DNA of 64,000 nt from Promerops cafer (Eukaryota > Chordata > Aves > Passeriformes > Nectariniidae): contig VZSE01014957.1 of assembly GCA_013398275.1 (NCBI GenBank), positions 449,342-513,341 of the forward strand, read 5' to 3'. The notes beneath the pieces were generated by a model. It was given only the letters and a program-made list of their open reading frames with translations. It had not been told where the DNA came from and did not search any database. This document shows positions 14,250 to 27,354 of this stretch, piece after piece. Position 1 is the first letter of the stretch. Each line of letters begins with the position of its first letter. The position numbers and the translations under genes were made by a program.

Positions 14250-16014
14250 CCAGCTATTGGTCTGTGAAGAGATGCTAGTTTAAGTACTTTTATACTTCCT
14301 TTTATTATTTTCACAGAGTTAAATGGATTGTAAGGTTCCATTTCCCCCTCAAATTTAGTTAGAAGTGCCCAGAAAGTTACCAGGGCTACAGGATGATCAC
14401 AAAAGCCTGGCTTTTATGGGAAGCTGGACTATTTCAGTGAAAACTGTGTGTGTTTGTGCATGAAGTTCATCACAACGTGTATTTCCCTTCTTACATCAGT
14501 GAGAAAAGCATATGACTTAATTGGTAATTTTGGTAATTGATTTTTGGAGGTGTTTGTCAGGGTATCAAGTACAGTGTAGCTGTTATATCTTAGGTGCCAG
14601 ATGCAATTAATTATACTGGGAAATTATCACCTTAAGAACTACAATTAGTTTTAGTCTGAAGACGCATTGGCAGGACATGACATAAAATGGGTTTTGTTAC
14701 CTGACTCAGACCTCCAATGCAAGAATTTTAATTCTTGAACTACACGAGTAAGGCCTTAGCCTTACTTAAAAAAAAATTCTCTACAATCTCTTCTCCACAC
14801 TTTTCTCAGTGTGAGCCTATAAAAAAGGCATTTTTTGACAACTTACGTGCAGGTGTTCTGAACACAGCCCATCAGATGGGGCTGACTTTGGATGTGGAAA
14901 TCTGTTGTGTGAAGCACCCCACGTGTCCAAAAGCATCAAGATTAATTCTGGATATTCTATCCAACACGGTGAGAAATGTAGGAGCAGAATCCTACCAGTT
15001 ACAATCCACAAACTTGTCTTCTCCCCACTGGAATAATTGTTAATAATTCCTTTTTTTTAAATGTTAATTTATAATGTTAATGATTTCTCTTTTTGTGTGT
15101 GTGTGTTGAGTTTGTTTTCACCAGCTGCTTCAGCTTTTACAACTTCATGACTTTACAATAATTAAATTCACCATTACCTATTTGTACCCAAAACATTTCC
15201 TATACTTGCTGGTGTGAGGAAGACACAAGTGAGGTGGGTAAAGTTGGTGCTCAGCAGGTAGAAAGATCTGACTCTGCTCTGCTAGGCAAAATTTAAATGT
15301 GAAGCTTGATTTTTCCCAGCTGCCGAGTGCTGCTGCTAATGGAAGCACTTGTTTTATTTTTGGGCACTTCTGTGCCTGAGAGCCTAAATGGTGAAAATTG
15401 AGGCACGACTGCAGGGGAAGTCGTGCTGCAGGACTGAAGCACAGCTCAGGGGAGAGAACAAAAACACCACAGCTCTTTGCTAAATATGTGTTACACAGGA
15501 GGAAGTGTATGTAAATAAGTGATGCTGCACTGATTTTGGCCTTTTTTTCTTTAATATATTCTCTATATTCTTCACACATAGATGGGTAGCTCTGCAGCTT
15601 ATTGTATTGGTAGCTGGTTTGCCCAGTAATTTTCCCTATCTTTTCCCTAGGCAGAAAGACAAAACACATTTCAAAGGTTCTTTCTGGGAGCCAAGGCCGA
15701 AAAAACAGCTCTTTGAGGGCTTCTTGGTGATTTTTGTCAATTATGCTAATTTGCCCAACTTTTGAGATAATATTATTATAGGGAGTAATGTAAATGTTGG
15801 TCTTTATTGGAGGCCTCCAGGGGCAGATAGGGAAAATATCCACAAAAACCACCCCGCAATGGTGTGAATACAGACTTATAAATTTAGCAAATTAGCATAA
15901 GTGACAAAAATCCCCAATTAGGAGCACAAGTGGTGATGCAATTCCTCCCCACCAGTTCAAGCCCTTTCTAAATCCTCCCCCCTCAGATAGGACTAAACGT
16001 TGTTGATGAAAATG

Positions 16015-16623
16015 TGTCTGGCAGAGCTGGTTTAAGGGTGAGTTTTATACACTGCAGGACACTCAGCACCTGCCACCAAGCACTGCAGCCTCCCCCAGCC
16101 TGCACTGCTCGGCCTCCTGCACCATTCCAGGCTGCAGGTTTTGATGCAGATTTTGGAGGGGCCCCCTAGAACAGAGGCTAGGCAAGAATAAAATGTGTGT
16201 TTATTAAAGGCCTTCAACAGGCACACCTTGGGCAGTCAGAGCCTCCCAGGGCCTACACCCAAGGTGGACAATGGGCACGAGTTTCTCACACAATTCTAAG
16301 TTTGGTCCATTTACATATCAGGNATGTCTGGCAGAGCTGGTTTAAGGGTGAGTTTTATACACTGCAGGACCTGCCACCAAGCACTGCAGCCTCCCCCAGC
16401 CTGCACTGCTCAGCCTCCTGCACCATTCCAGGCTGCAGGTTTTGATGCAGATTTTGGAGGGGCCCCCTAGAACAGGGGCTAGGCAAGAATAAAATGTGTA
16501 TTTATTAAAGGCCTTCAACTGGCACACCTTGGGCAGTCAGAGCCTCCCAGGGCCTACACCCAAGGTGGACAATGGGCACGAGTTTCTCACACAATTCTAA
16601 GTTTGGTCCATTTACATATCAGG
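16015..16623. repeat. Direct repeat either side of an N (probable assembly duplication)
   Basis: Bases 16015-16322 (308 bp) recur at 16325-16623 (299 bp) with one 9-bp deletion and a few substitutions. The two copies are separated by a single N. A one-base gap between near-identical copies suggests two haplotypes or overlapping contig ends placed in series. Confidence 0.8.
16154..16322 (-). mobile_element. LTR fragment cut by an N (probable assembly copy)
   Basis: This is the 169-bp plus-strand left part of the LTR that is complete at 16455-16869. It ends at the N at 16323, after which the flank and the LTR start again. It differs from the complete copy by a few substitutions and probably reflects a second haplotype or an unmerged overlap. 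Confidence 0.7.
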
Positions 16624-16869
16624 GGTTAATCCTCCAATTCCAGCTGCAGGTAATGAAGTCGTTTACCCCAGTTTGCTCCCTCCAATTCACTTTTGTTTAC
16701 ATATTTCGGGGCCTGAGGTAGTGAGGTGTCCTTGAGTTCCAGGCCTAGAGAGGGATGGTTGTGTGTGAATAAAATAGAAGGACAGCAGCTACAGGCCATG
16801 GAGTTCTAGAGTTACCCACCAGAGCAGCCCAGGTTCTGACAAATACAAAAGCTAAATGCTAAGGCATCA
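16455..16869 (-). mobile_element. Solo LTR, minus orientation
   Basis: The 415-bp element runs from TGGAGGGGC to GGCATCA on the plus strand, so its TG and CA ends fit an LTR. The minus strand has CTTTAATAAACAC as a polyadenylation signal. The length is the same as the copy at 44278-44692, and the two are very similar, which suggests fairly recent activity of this family. No internal retroviral sequence adjoins it, so it is read as a solo LTR. I could not find matching target duplications at either edge, so the boundaries remain provisional. Confidence 0.68.
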
Positions 16870-16961
16870 ACCTCCACGTGTGGCGTGGAGAAGGGCACCA
16901 TGGAGGGCGTGGAGGCCCTTTGGGTTCTGCTGGCGGCGCCACCGCTGTGTCCCCGTGTGGT

Positions 16962-17030
16962 GACAGAGGGACGTGGACAGAGGGATGGGGACAGAGGGAC
17001 GTGGACAGAGGGATGGGGACAGAGGGACGG
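16962..17030. repeat. Short GACAGAGGGA tandem repeat
   Basis: GACAGAGGGACGTG and GACAGAGGGATGGG alternate in about five 14-15-bp units within a GC-rich stretch beside the 16.5-kb LTR. Confidence 0.85.
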
Positions 17031-20000
17031 TGCCACCTGAGCTGGGCTGGCCCAGCTCCCCGCTCCAGGCAGGGCCTTGGCAGCGACCTCGGAGCACCAG
17101 GTGTGCCAGGGCTGAGGGGCACAGCAGGGTTGTGGTGCTCAGCTGATGGATTCTCCCGCTTCTGTCCCAGGCAGAAATTGTCTTCAGCACGGGCAGCGTC
17201 ACATTTCAGTTTTTGTGTGGCCTGTGGCAGAGGGACCTCTGCTCAGCTGGCACAGCCCGAGTCAGCTGGACACCGAGCAGGGCCGTTCCGGGAGCTGCTG
17301 CCACTGCAGGGAGAGCCCACGGCCACTTACTCACCTTCCATCTGCCAGAAAACCCATCTGTGCCAGCAAGGGGAGAAAAGAAACCCACGTTTTGCACTGA
17401 ATTCAGCTCAGAGTGCCTTGTGATGACAATTCCAGGGGATATTTTGAATATGAGTCCGCGATTCGTGTCTGAATGCATTCTTTATTTTATTTTTCATGTG
17501 TGGCCCTTCTTTGCCATGTAATAATGCACAGTTATGACTGTTCCTTCAGGGAGGATTTAATTTCCTCCTCGCTCAGGAGTCAATCTGTGCACAGCTTGCT
17601 GACAGAAGATCTCCCCGTCTTTACCACTCAGGAGCTTTTGGAGAAGTGGAAAAAAGTGATTTGCATCTCTATATATACAGAGTGTGTGTGTAAGGAGACT
17701 GTGGAAGTATGGATGTGAAATTGGGATTTCAGCTGGGTTTGTGACTTGCATAACTGGGGCTCAATCCCCTCCAGTTGACTCAGAGGGTGTAGAGTGAATT
17801 CATCTCTTCTTGCAAAGGCCATCTATTTCTAGAACCTTTGTGTGCAATTAGACTGATTGCTGAAATAGATCACTTCTTGAAGGACAAGAAAGCAACGTGA
17901 TTTTATTCATCAGCTGGATGGTTTTAACATATTCAAAGTAATAGATAATAAAGATAATAGGAAATAGCCAGTCCTCTCTGTGACGTCAGTGTGGAAGGAC
18001 ATGTTTGGATTGTGGGGTTTTTTATAAAATCCACAGTTGCTGGCTTTGGGGATATTAAAAAAAAAAAGCATGGCTTTTTCTTCTGAGCAGCACACACTGG
18101 ATTTTCCCCTGTTTTTATTCGTGCTGCTTTTTAAAAGTAGCAATTATTTAACATTGATGGAAAAATACTCTTGAAGGAACTGCAACACTTTCTTTAAATG
18201 GGAGATTTCTAAATTGCAATGTATCTGCAGTTGTAATATTTGTAAGCGTTCGTGTAATTACAGATTCACAAAGCTGGCTGCACAAGAAATGACTCGGTGT
18301 TATTGCAAAATAATTAAGTCAGGAATGCAAAAAGCAACAAAACAGTATTTTGGAAAATGTCGCCCTGGAAATTAAATATTGTTCTTTTCAAAACCCTCAA
18401 GAAAAGTCCCACTGGAGAGGTACTGGGAAAGGAAGGGAAGATTAAGGATACAGAATATACACACAAAATTCCCTTTTGTAATTCAGTGATGTAATAATAA
18501 TCCATCATTTGTTATCACCAAATATTTCGGCTGTTGATAAATTCAAGATAAAATATTATTGTGAACCCATGTACCAGCAGATAATTTGTGTATTACATCA
18601 CTTCTTAGCAGTTTAATTTTTTGTGTCACTCTTTCTAATATGGGTCCTCTGGTTACAGAGGTAGTACAGGATTCTGGATCTTGGATTATGTACAGGACTA
18701 TGGATCTGATTCTGCATGTGTTGGGCTTTTTAGTAATGATTTTGAGGAAATTCCTATGTCATGTGATGCCTGGAAATAAAGAATTCATTCCTTCAGCTGC
18801 TCCCCACTGTAGACACGGGTCAGGGAAAGGGCTTGGAGAGAAAAGAATGTTAGTGTGATTAATAATTGTAGGGCTTTCAGGATTTGAACTTCAACCCGTT
18901 TTTGTTAAATTCTGAATACTCTGCTTTTAAATTCCCACTTCTAAAACCTCCCAGAGCATCCACAGAGCTCTGCAGCACCTTGGCTTGGCAGGAAATGCCC
19001 TGCCCTGTGTGCCAGGCAGTGTCAGCCCTTTGCCTTGGCCATTCTCTGTGACACAGCTCCTCTGTAATGAAGAAATTAAAATATGGCAGCTGCCAGAACT
19101 TACAAATCCACATCCTCTTCCAAATCTGGAAGGCCATCATTTAACAAATGTTGGTCTTAAATGCATTTAAAACCTTTTTGTATTATGGGAAATAATTCTT
19201 TAGACTACGAAGTTGATTCTCTTAGAAGAGTTTAGGATGTTTTAAAGGTTACATGGCATAAATTTAGTTTTCTAACGGGTTGTTGGTTTTTTTAACCTGG
19301 TAATTCCATTGTGGTATTTCAGCTTTAATAAGACTGCGTGGCTGTAAAGGAAAGGAAATTGGTGCGAAACTCACTTGGATCCATTCACGTCCTCAGGGGC
19401 AGCAAAACCCAGGTTTTTTTCCCTTAAGATGGAACGAATGTACTGGTTTAAACTGCCTCAGCAGGCTGTGAAATAGCCCTGGCAGTCCCGGATGCTGTGC
19501 CCAGGGGATTGACGCGGGTCTGGATTTTATCAGGTGCCTCCATCAGCTCCTGCTGCATCCATGGCCAGAGCCAGAGGGCTGTAAAGATGGAGAGGAGAGA
19601 ATTCAAACCCCTCGGAGCACAGAGGAGAGGGAGAAGGGATGAGTCACCAGCTTTTCCACACTCCCTGCAATGCCTCTGCTCACATTCCATGGATTGGGGC
19701 TGGCTGCTCTCCTTTTGTCCCCTCTCAGCACAATGAGCTTTGTCAAGCCACACTTTGCTCTGTGCTTTTTATTTCCTTTCTGCTTTTTTTTTTCTCTGCA
19801 GGCTTTTCTACAGTGCCACCTGTGCTGACGTTTTTCTGATTAAAGCAAATTTAGCTCTGGCCATAATTGTGAAATCACATGCAAAAGGACTTCTCCAAAA
19901 GCAAGGAGACCCTCACAACCTGGCTTAGGCAAGACTTCACATCCTTAGGAATGCCTTGCTGTGTAAATTCTGTAGGTCAGAGGAGGGTTTGGGGCTGATA

Positions 20001-21040
20001 ATTTTCATGTCAAGCAGATTTTGAGGGCCTTCTTTGTATTTTCTAGCACAATAAAGACATTTGTGTGTGAAATAATCATGCTGTTAGACTCCAGGTTCAG
20101 GCAAAGGATGATGACATTTTGGAAGATGATGCTGGCATTATAAAAGAATGGTAAATAATAGCTAAATCCTCATCTGATAGTCTGGTTTTAAAGCCACTGG
20201 CATCTGAAGGGTGCTCGGGTTTTGCAGGGAATACATTTTGGTGGCACTTGGCTTTGCAGCGAGGGGGGCTCCGAGCACAGAACCCACCTTGTCCCACCCC
20301 AGATGAACAACAGAAACTTTACAACATAAAGTTTATAAATATAAACTCTGGGAGAGAGAGCTGAGAACAGCACCTGCGGCTCCAAGGGCTGGAGCAGGAA
20401 TAAATAGGAATAAACAGCTCCTGCCTGCTCTGCTTTTAGGGCTGTGAGCTCCTTGGGACAGGGGTCCCACTGGAAGAGGCTGGGAAATCTGGGCAGGGAA
20501 GGAGGGAATCAGCCCATTTTTAGTGACTGTGCAGGGAGGGACAGACAATTCCTTCAGCTGTGAGAGGAATTGTGTCTGGGGAGAGCACAGAGTGAGAAAT
20601 GGCCTCTGTGCTGTGGGAATTCCTCCTTTTCCATGCGGGGGAAGATAAAAGCAGCCTCCCCAGAGTCATGGGAGCCATGAAAAATAGAGGTGATCCTTCC
20701 TGTCTACATCATCTCTGCCCGCCCTCAGCATGCAGAAATGATAAAGTCCCTGAAAAACTGCTACTTTACTGGGACATGTGAGGCTTTAAAATACATGAGG
20801 TACGAGAATGAAGGCACACAAAGCCAAATGCTGTTCTATTTTCTTATTTTCTTTCAAAAATTGTGCTTCCCCCAATGCCATCGTGTAGAATCCTTTCTCT
20901 ATTCCCCATTCTCATCCTCTGTAAATTGAATTCTCATCAAATTACGGTGTTAATCATAAATATACCACTGAGATTTACTATTTTCAGCACCTAGGTCAGC
21001 AACTGGGAGGTGTGCTAAGAGCATTTATGGGTCCATATAT

Positions 21041-22466
21041 TAACTACCTGCATTCAGATTTTCATTCATCATTCTACCCAAATGACCTTGAGCAATCAGG
21101 AATGTTTTTCTTGTGGGATACATATCCGTTGTGGAAATGATTGGGAATTTCATTGAATATTTTAAAGAGTGCTCTTTGTGCTGGGCAAACTTTATTTTCT
21201 GTTCAGAGAGTCTCTTGGGCCCATGGTAACTTCTGCCATGTGTTGATAAAGGGACAGAATAATTTTGGTTTCGTGTATTCCCTAATCAAAACCTTGTATT
21301 GAATTCTTTTTTCCAGCTGAGAAATCCTTTTTTTGAAGTAATTAGGAAGAAATCTTTTTTTTTTTTTTTTNNNNNNNNNNNNNNNNNNNNNNNNNNNNNN
21401 NNNNNNNNNNNNNNNNNNNNNNNNNNNNNNNNNNNNNNNNNNNNNNNNNNNNNNNNNNNNNNNNNNNNNNNNNNNNNNNNNNNNNNNNNNNNNNNNNNNN
21501 NNNNNNNNNNNNNNNNNNNNNNNNNNNNNNNNNNAAAAAATTACAAGGAATTACTAGCAAGATGTAGAACTGTGTTATTTATGGGGAATGACAAATTGCA
21601 CCAAAGTGGATTTTGTGGATCCATTTCTGTGCTTCTTTAAGGTCACCTACCACTGCTGCCATTTCAAGTGTGAGGCTGTCCTTACCTGTCCCTGCCTTCC
21701 TGCTGCTCCACTGACAGCACAAATGTTCTTGGGGCAGCAAGAAAAATCACTTTTCAGTCTGTTTTGTCCTTCTGGTCCTTTCCTTCCAATCTCCTTCCTC
21801 TTCTTGCATCCTTCTCTTCCTCCTGTCACTATCATTCTGTGGATAATTCCACAAATTCTCCACGTGCCCTGTGCATTCTGGGATGAATTTCATGGGGAAT
21901 GACAAGTCCAGGAGAAGTCCAATTAAGCTTGGTGCAGAAAACTATAAATCCTTGGAACAGCAGGTTTGAACATAATAAATCCTCATCGTTGTGGATATTT
22001 TTTCTGTGCCTTTGCTGGGAGGTTGAGCAGCAGACCATGGAGTGTTTGTTGAGGGAGGTTCCACTGTGCCCATTTACCCTTTTTTTTTTTTTTTTTTTTA
22101 ATTAGGGTAAAACTTTTTTTAAAAAAAAAATGAACNTAACTACCTGCATTCAGATTTTCATTCATCATTCTACCCAAATGACCTTGAGCAATCAGGAATG
22201 TTTTTCTTGTGGGATACATATCCGTTGTGGAAATGATTGGGAATTTCATTGAATATTTTAAAGAGTGCTCTTTGTGCTGGGCAAACTTTATTTTCTGTTC
22301 AGAGAGTCTCTTGGGCCCATGGTAACTTCTGCCATGTGTTGATAAAGGGACAGAATAATTTTGGTTTCGTGTATTCCCTAATCAAAACCTTGTATTGAAT
22401 TCTTTTTTCCAGCTGAGAAATCCTTTTTTTGAAGTAATGAGGAAGAAATCTTTTTTTTTTTTTTTT
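21041..22466. repeat. 330-bp direct repeat around sequence gaps (probable misassembly)
   Basis: Bases 21041-21370 and 22137-22466 are the same length and differ at one position seen by eye (TAATTAGG versus TAATGAGG). The first copy ends in a 16-base T run at the 164-base N gap. The second starts right after a single N and ends in its own 16-base T run. The 601 bases between (21535-22135) are therefore of uncertain placement. Confidence 0.85.
21371..21534. other. Assembly gap (164 N)
   Basis: A run of N follows a poly-T tract. The true sequence and length are unknown. Single N joins also occur at 16323, 22136, 22883, 43770 and 51400. Confidence 0.99.
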
Positions 22467-24223
22467 GAAGAGAGGAATTTTTGTAGAGGGAAATAAATTG
22501 TTTTACCTAAGAGTCAGTTTTCCTATAGGCACTTTCTTGTTCCCCTGTGCCTCTAAAACTGCAATTTTAGAGAGTTGGTTTTGTGTACTGTTAAATAACC
22601 TGTGTTTTTGCAATGATTTTCCTGTCCTATCCAGTTTTAACTTATGAATTTATAGTTAGAGAAAATGCTGAAAATTAAATAAGGAAACATTATCATATTC
22701 CTTTTGTAGTCTGGTATTTTTCAGACTAAGGTACATATATATAATGGTGAACTAGGTTATGGAAATTGTTTTTTATTGAACTGAAATTTATAAATATAAA
22801 AGGGGTGTAAATACAACATGTAAATATATTTTACATTGATCTAAAGATACAAAAATACATAAAGATTCTTTATATATATATANGGGGTTTTGGAAGGAGG
22901 AGGAGCTGGGAGTGGGATTTGGCTGCATATTTGTGTGTTGGTCAATTAAATCTCTATTCCATGTGGGGTTTTTTAATTGTTAATCCACTGGTGGGTGGTG
23001 GAGCAAAAACCACAGTTCTTGGTGTTGGGGTGAACCCAACTTTTGGGGTCTTCTGTCCAAAAGTGGATGGAAGTTCTTCCACTGAAGCCTCCATCCTCTT
23101 GGAGCAGGGAATACATGTGGAAGAACTGAAAAGCAGGGATTTATCACCCCCAAAAAAATGCTGGCTTGACTGCTCAGGCTTGTTTCACCTTGGAAAGCAG
23201 TAGGAAATTCTATTAGGAAATGGTTTTTACCTTGGATCCATCCTTGGGGAGCAGGAAACCACCTGGGATGGCTTCAGGTGCCCAACTTCATCCCAGTTGC
23301 TGAAGCCCTTTCCAACATCAACATCTTCCTTTGGAGCTGACAAGTCTTGGCCACTTCCTTCAAATAACCCCTCAGTCTCAGATTTTATTTGGGAGCTCTG
23401 TGGGATGAGAAATCATCTGTTCCAGGTGGGAATTGTGCCTTTTGGGAGAGGCTGGTGCTGTTCATACACCATCATTTACCCTTTTTTTTTTTTTTTTTTT
23501 TTAATTAGGGTTAAAGCTTTTGTAAACAAATAATGACCCCATTTCTCCTTTCAAATAAATCAGGGTATCCTTCCTTTGAGGGGAGTCAAAAGCACGCAGC
23601 AGAAATCAAGAATCATGTGTCTGTTTTCTTTAAAATACACGTTTCCTCTTAAAATTTAGGGATCTCTGATGCCAATCTTGTGATTCTTATCAGGCCTGTG
23701 AGTCAGATTTTTTTAATTATTTTTTTTTGTATTCTAAGTTTTTGCTCTGACAGATTTTTCCTGCCCACAGACTACCTCCCATCTGTTCAGGTTAATGGGA
23801 TTTCTGCCTGTGCTCAGAAAGGAGCATATTGCAGGATTTGAGGGAGGAATTTCATCTCAAGACACCACGAGTCCTTGGAGTCTGCTTAAACTTGGTTGCC
23901 AGGACTACTCCATCCAAGGCAAATAGGATAAATAATTTGAGATTGTCTTGCAGGAAAATGAGAGCTGTAGCTTGCCTACAGAATGAGAAAAAAAAAAGAT
24001 ATGTGTGATAATGAAATGGAAACCTTGGATAAACATTGGGATTGAGAAGGGTTCAAGCTCTCAACTCTTAAATATGTGAGAGGGAAGAAGGGAGAAGGAG
24101 TAAGAAACTGTGAATCCAGGGATGAGACAGAAAGTTGTGATACCTTTTATTGGGGGATAGTACCAAAACAAGCCCTCAGGAAGGTCTAAACCAAGTGATG
24201 TCTCATACTGGAGCTGCAGATTA

Positions 24224-24275
24224 ACCAAAGAATCACAATATTGTGGGTTGGAATTAAGCCCTTAAAAAACTCCTT
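24224..24275 (-). mobile_element. Possible diverged CR1 3' end
   Basis: AGAATCACAATATTGTGGGT followed by TTGGAATTAAGCCCTTAAAA resembles the reverse complement of a CR1 terminus. It is short and diverged. Confidence 0.35.
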
Positions 24276-27200
24276 GCCTCAAGCTGTCAATCCAGGAAGG
24301 AGGCTCAAAATGTGGGGGTTCACACAAATATGGAAAGGATGAAATTTTAAAGCCTTGACCCGCTGCCTCTGGAGATTGTTCTTAAAAAGCTGTAATTCAG
24401 AAAGGTTCCTAAATCCTGCCCTTCCTTGGCTGGGAAGCTGTGCCTGTCTCACTCCCAGCCCAGCCCCTGGCACGCAGAGCTCGGGGTGCTCCCAGTCCTG
24501 CTGGGCTGCCTGGGGTGGCTTATTTATTTGCTGATTTGAACACCATAATTCCCATTCCTTCAGCTGCTCTGCGCTCCTGCCTGTGCTGGGGCTCGAGTCA
24601 GCTGTCACCACAGGCATCTCTGAGAGAAAGGCCAACATCAAACCCTCCCAATTACCCTCTGCAGCAGCTAAGTGCAGAAAACAGCCCAGTTTGTGGCTGT
24701 GGAAGAGTTCCTGAGGTGTTTTTCCAGCTGGGAATTGTGTCTGAATGTGCAATAATGCTCCTCTGGTTTCTGTCAGGCCCACCAAGGAAATAACACAGCT
24801 TTGGACAGAGCTGCTCACCTCAATCTGCTCCTCTCTGAGCTCCTGTGTTGGAAATGGGGGTTCTGAGTTGGTTCAGACACATTATCCTGCCCCAAGGAGT
24901 GTGTGCTGGGGGTGATTTGAGGGAAAGTTAGGAAGGGAAGGTGGAGAGGACCAGGGGTGCAGCCATCAGTGTGTCACCGTCCCCAGCTCTCCTGGCTGTC
25001 ACTGAGGGCTGCTGGCAAGATGAGGACACTTAAAATTTAGATTTAGTTTCTTACAAATGATGAAAACTGGGTAATTTTGCTGAATTCTTTATTGCCTGTG
25101 TAGATACCTAATAATAAGCTGGACTAAAGTCATCATGTTTCCTCTTCTTTCTTTTGGGTGAGCAATGCAAAACAAATCATCATAAGCTGGTGCTGAGAAT
25201 TTCCCCACTTTCTTTGTCTCAGTTTTTGGCATCTAGACCTGCCTAGTGTTCATTTCTGAGCACAAGGCTCCACTTTGTTTTCCTTCCACCCCTCCCTGCC
25301 CAATGTGGAGTTTTTCCTGGAGCTGTGTCCCAGCCTGAGCAGGCCCAGGTGTCACTTCAGTAATGGGGGACCAGGCTCTCCACACCTGGCATAGCTTAAA
25401 AAGTGACATTTACTCTGATGGAAGAAAGAAAACTTCAGGGAATCTAATCCAGTTAATATTATTTTATTAAATAATTAATCATGAATTGGGGGTTTTTCAT
25501 ATATTTTTGAATTTTTCAGTCTCCCAAACGGAGGTAAAATGTAAAAGCAAAAAGCAGAGATGGATTTTGGTCAGTGCCAGCTCTGTACCCGTGTGTCTTG
25601 TGGAAGCCTCACTGCAGCTTGGATTGTGATTAAGTTCCTTTGCTTAATTTTGACCTAAGGTCCAGCAGAGAAAACACCTCAGCTCCTTCCTTTCCCTCTG
25701 AAATCTTGCAGAAGCAGAATTAGAGCTCAATAGGTGGCAATGGTGGATAGATGGAAATTACTGCTCAAATTAACTTTGGTTGCTCCCATCTTATTTACAG
25801 CGATTAATATCTTGGTTTAAAGTTAAACCACCGTTACCTTTTAATTAGTAATTAGATTGACAAATTGGTGAAAGCACTCCAAACTTGGGTGTTTTTGCCA
25901 GGGATTTTCCAGCGCTGCAGCTCCCGGCAGATGGCAGTGCTGGACTGGATGTAGGTGAGGACCTGCTCTCCTCCAGCCTGGGAAGGGGGCAGGAGCTCAA
26001 ATTCACTCCGGGGATTCGCTCTGCCCTAAAAACACACCTTGCAGGGTTGGATCTTGGCTTGCTTTGCTTCCCTGTCCTGGAAACGAGGCAACCTCGGCAC
26101 CCCGGTGAAGTCTGAAATGGCTGGAGGTACAAACTCATGTAAAGAAATGTAGAATTTTTGTCTTCAGTAATCCTGGTTGAGCTGACAGAATGTGAGATGC
26201 TTTTAGAAGAAATGCCCATAGACACAAAAACCTTTATTAGAAGTCTCTAGGATTGGCCTTTGTTGCCCTTAAATCTTCATAAAGGAATCTGCCCTTTTTT
26301 GCTTCACACTGTCAGTGCATGTTATGGCCTGGGTTGTCCAAAAAATGAGATCCACTAATAGGAAATCTTAAAAATAGCCTCAAAACAAAACATAATAATA
26401 CTTCAGATTCTGTCTGTAACGCAAAAGTGCAATTTTTTTTTTTTTTTTTTTTAAATTAGCTGCTGGGCAGTGGAACAGGATAAGTAATTAATGAGAATGG
26501 AGAAACTCAGGCTGCAGGAGCTTGCAATGAAGTTAATGAATGCAATGCTCACCAGGTGTGTTCTGGTTGCTATGGAAAATAGGGGTTGGTTCAGAAAGTC
26601 ATAAAAACTACTGAGGGTAAGGAAGAACCTCTAAAGTGAAAGAGGAGAAGAATAGAAAAGCTAGAAAATCCTAACTTCATCAGGAGTGAGAAAGATTCAT
26701 GGACTTGCTTTTAAAAAAATTAATTTGCCGTGTCTGCGAATCCTGGTGAATTTTCTTTTGACCGTGCTGTTAGGATCTTAGGCATTACTTGCTCATTTTG
26801 TGTGCTCTAGTTTCTTCCCTGCTCACAAATGAAAGGGAGAAGGGTTTGAGAGGAGCCTGGCAGAGTGCCACTGTGTGGGATTTTGATAGGAGAGCTGCCT
26901 GGAAGCAACGTCTGCTGGAGCTACAGACCAGTTTGTGTGGATGCAGTAGCAAAGCAGACTGAGTGCAGCAGCCCTCCTGTCCCAAACTTGCAGGATGGAC
27001 ACCCTGCGTCTCCAGCTCCAAGAGCCTTTCAACACGTGCTGGATTTGTGTCCCAGCAGGATTATTGTGGAATAATCACAAACACATTTTCCCTCTGAGTG
27101 CTGCTATTGCTGACTCGCTGGGAGGATCCTCCTCGCTGGAGTCGTAAGTTCACAAGTGAAAATATTTACCAGTAACCAGCTGCAGATTGGGTTTTTGTGG

Positions 27201-27354
27201 AACCAGGGCTGCTCTGGAGGGCTCTGCCAAATGGCAGCTTCTCCATGGGAAAAGCATTCCCATCCCCTGCTCCAGGTGAAGCAGTGCCAGGCGCTGCAGC
27301 CTTCGGCGTGACCAAGGAGCCAGCAGCAGGGAGGTGACCACAGCCTCATGCAGC

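Noticed and set aside
22919..23203. 94-codon frame after the N at 22883
   Set aside because: No domain is recognisable, and the frame lies in a region with assembly problems.
26650..26690. Short match to the end of the 2.4-kb LTR (GAAAAGCTAGAAAATCCTAA)
   Set aside because: Only about 40 bases align and the rest of the LTR is absent, so chance or a tiny fragment cannot be told apart.
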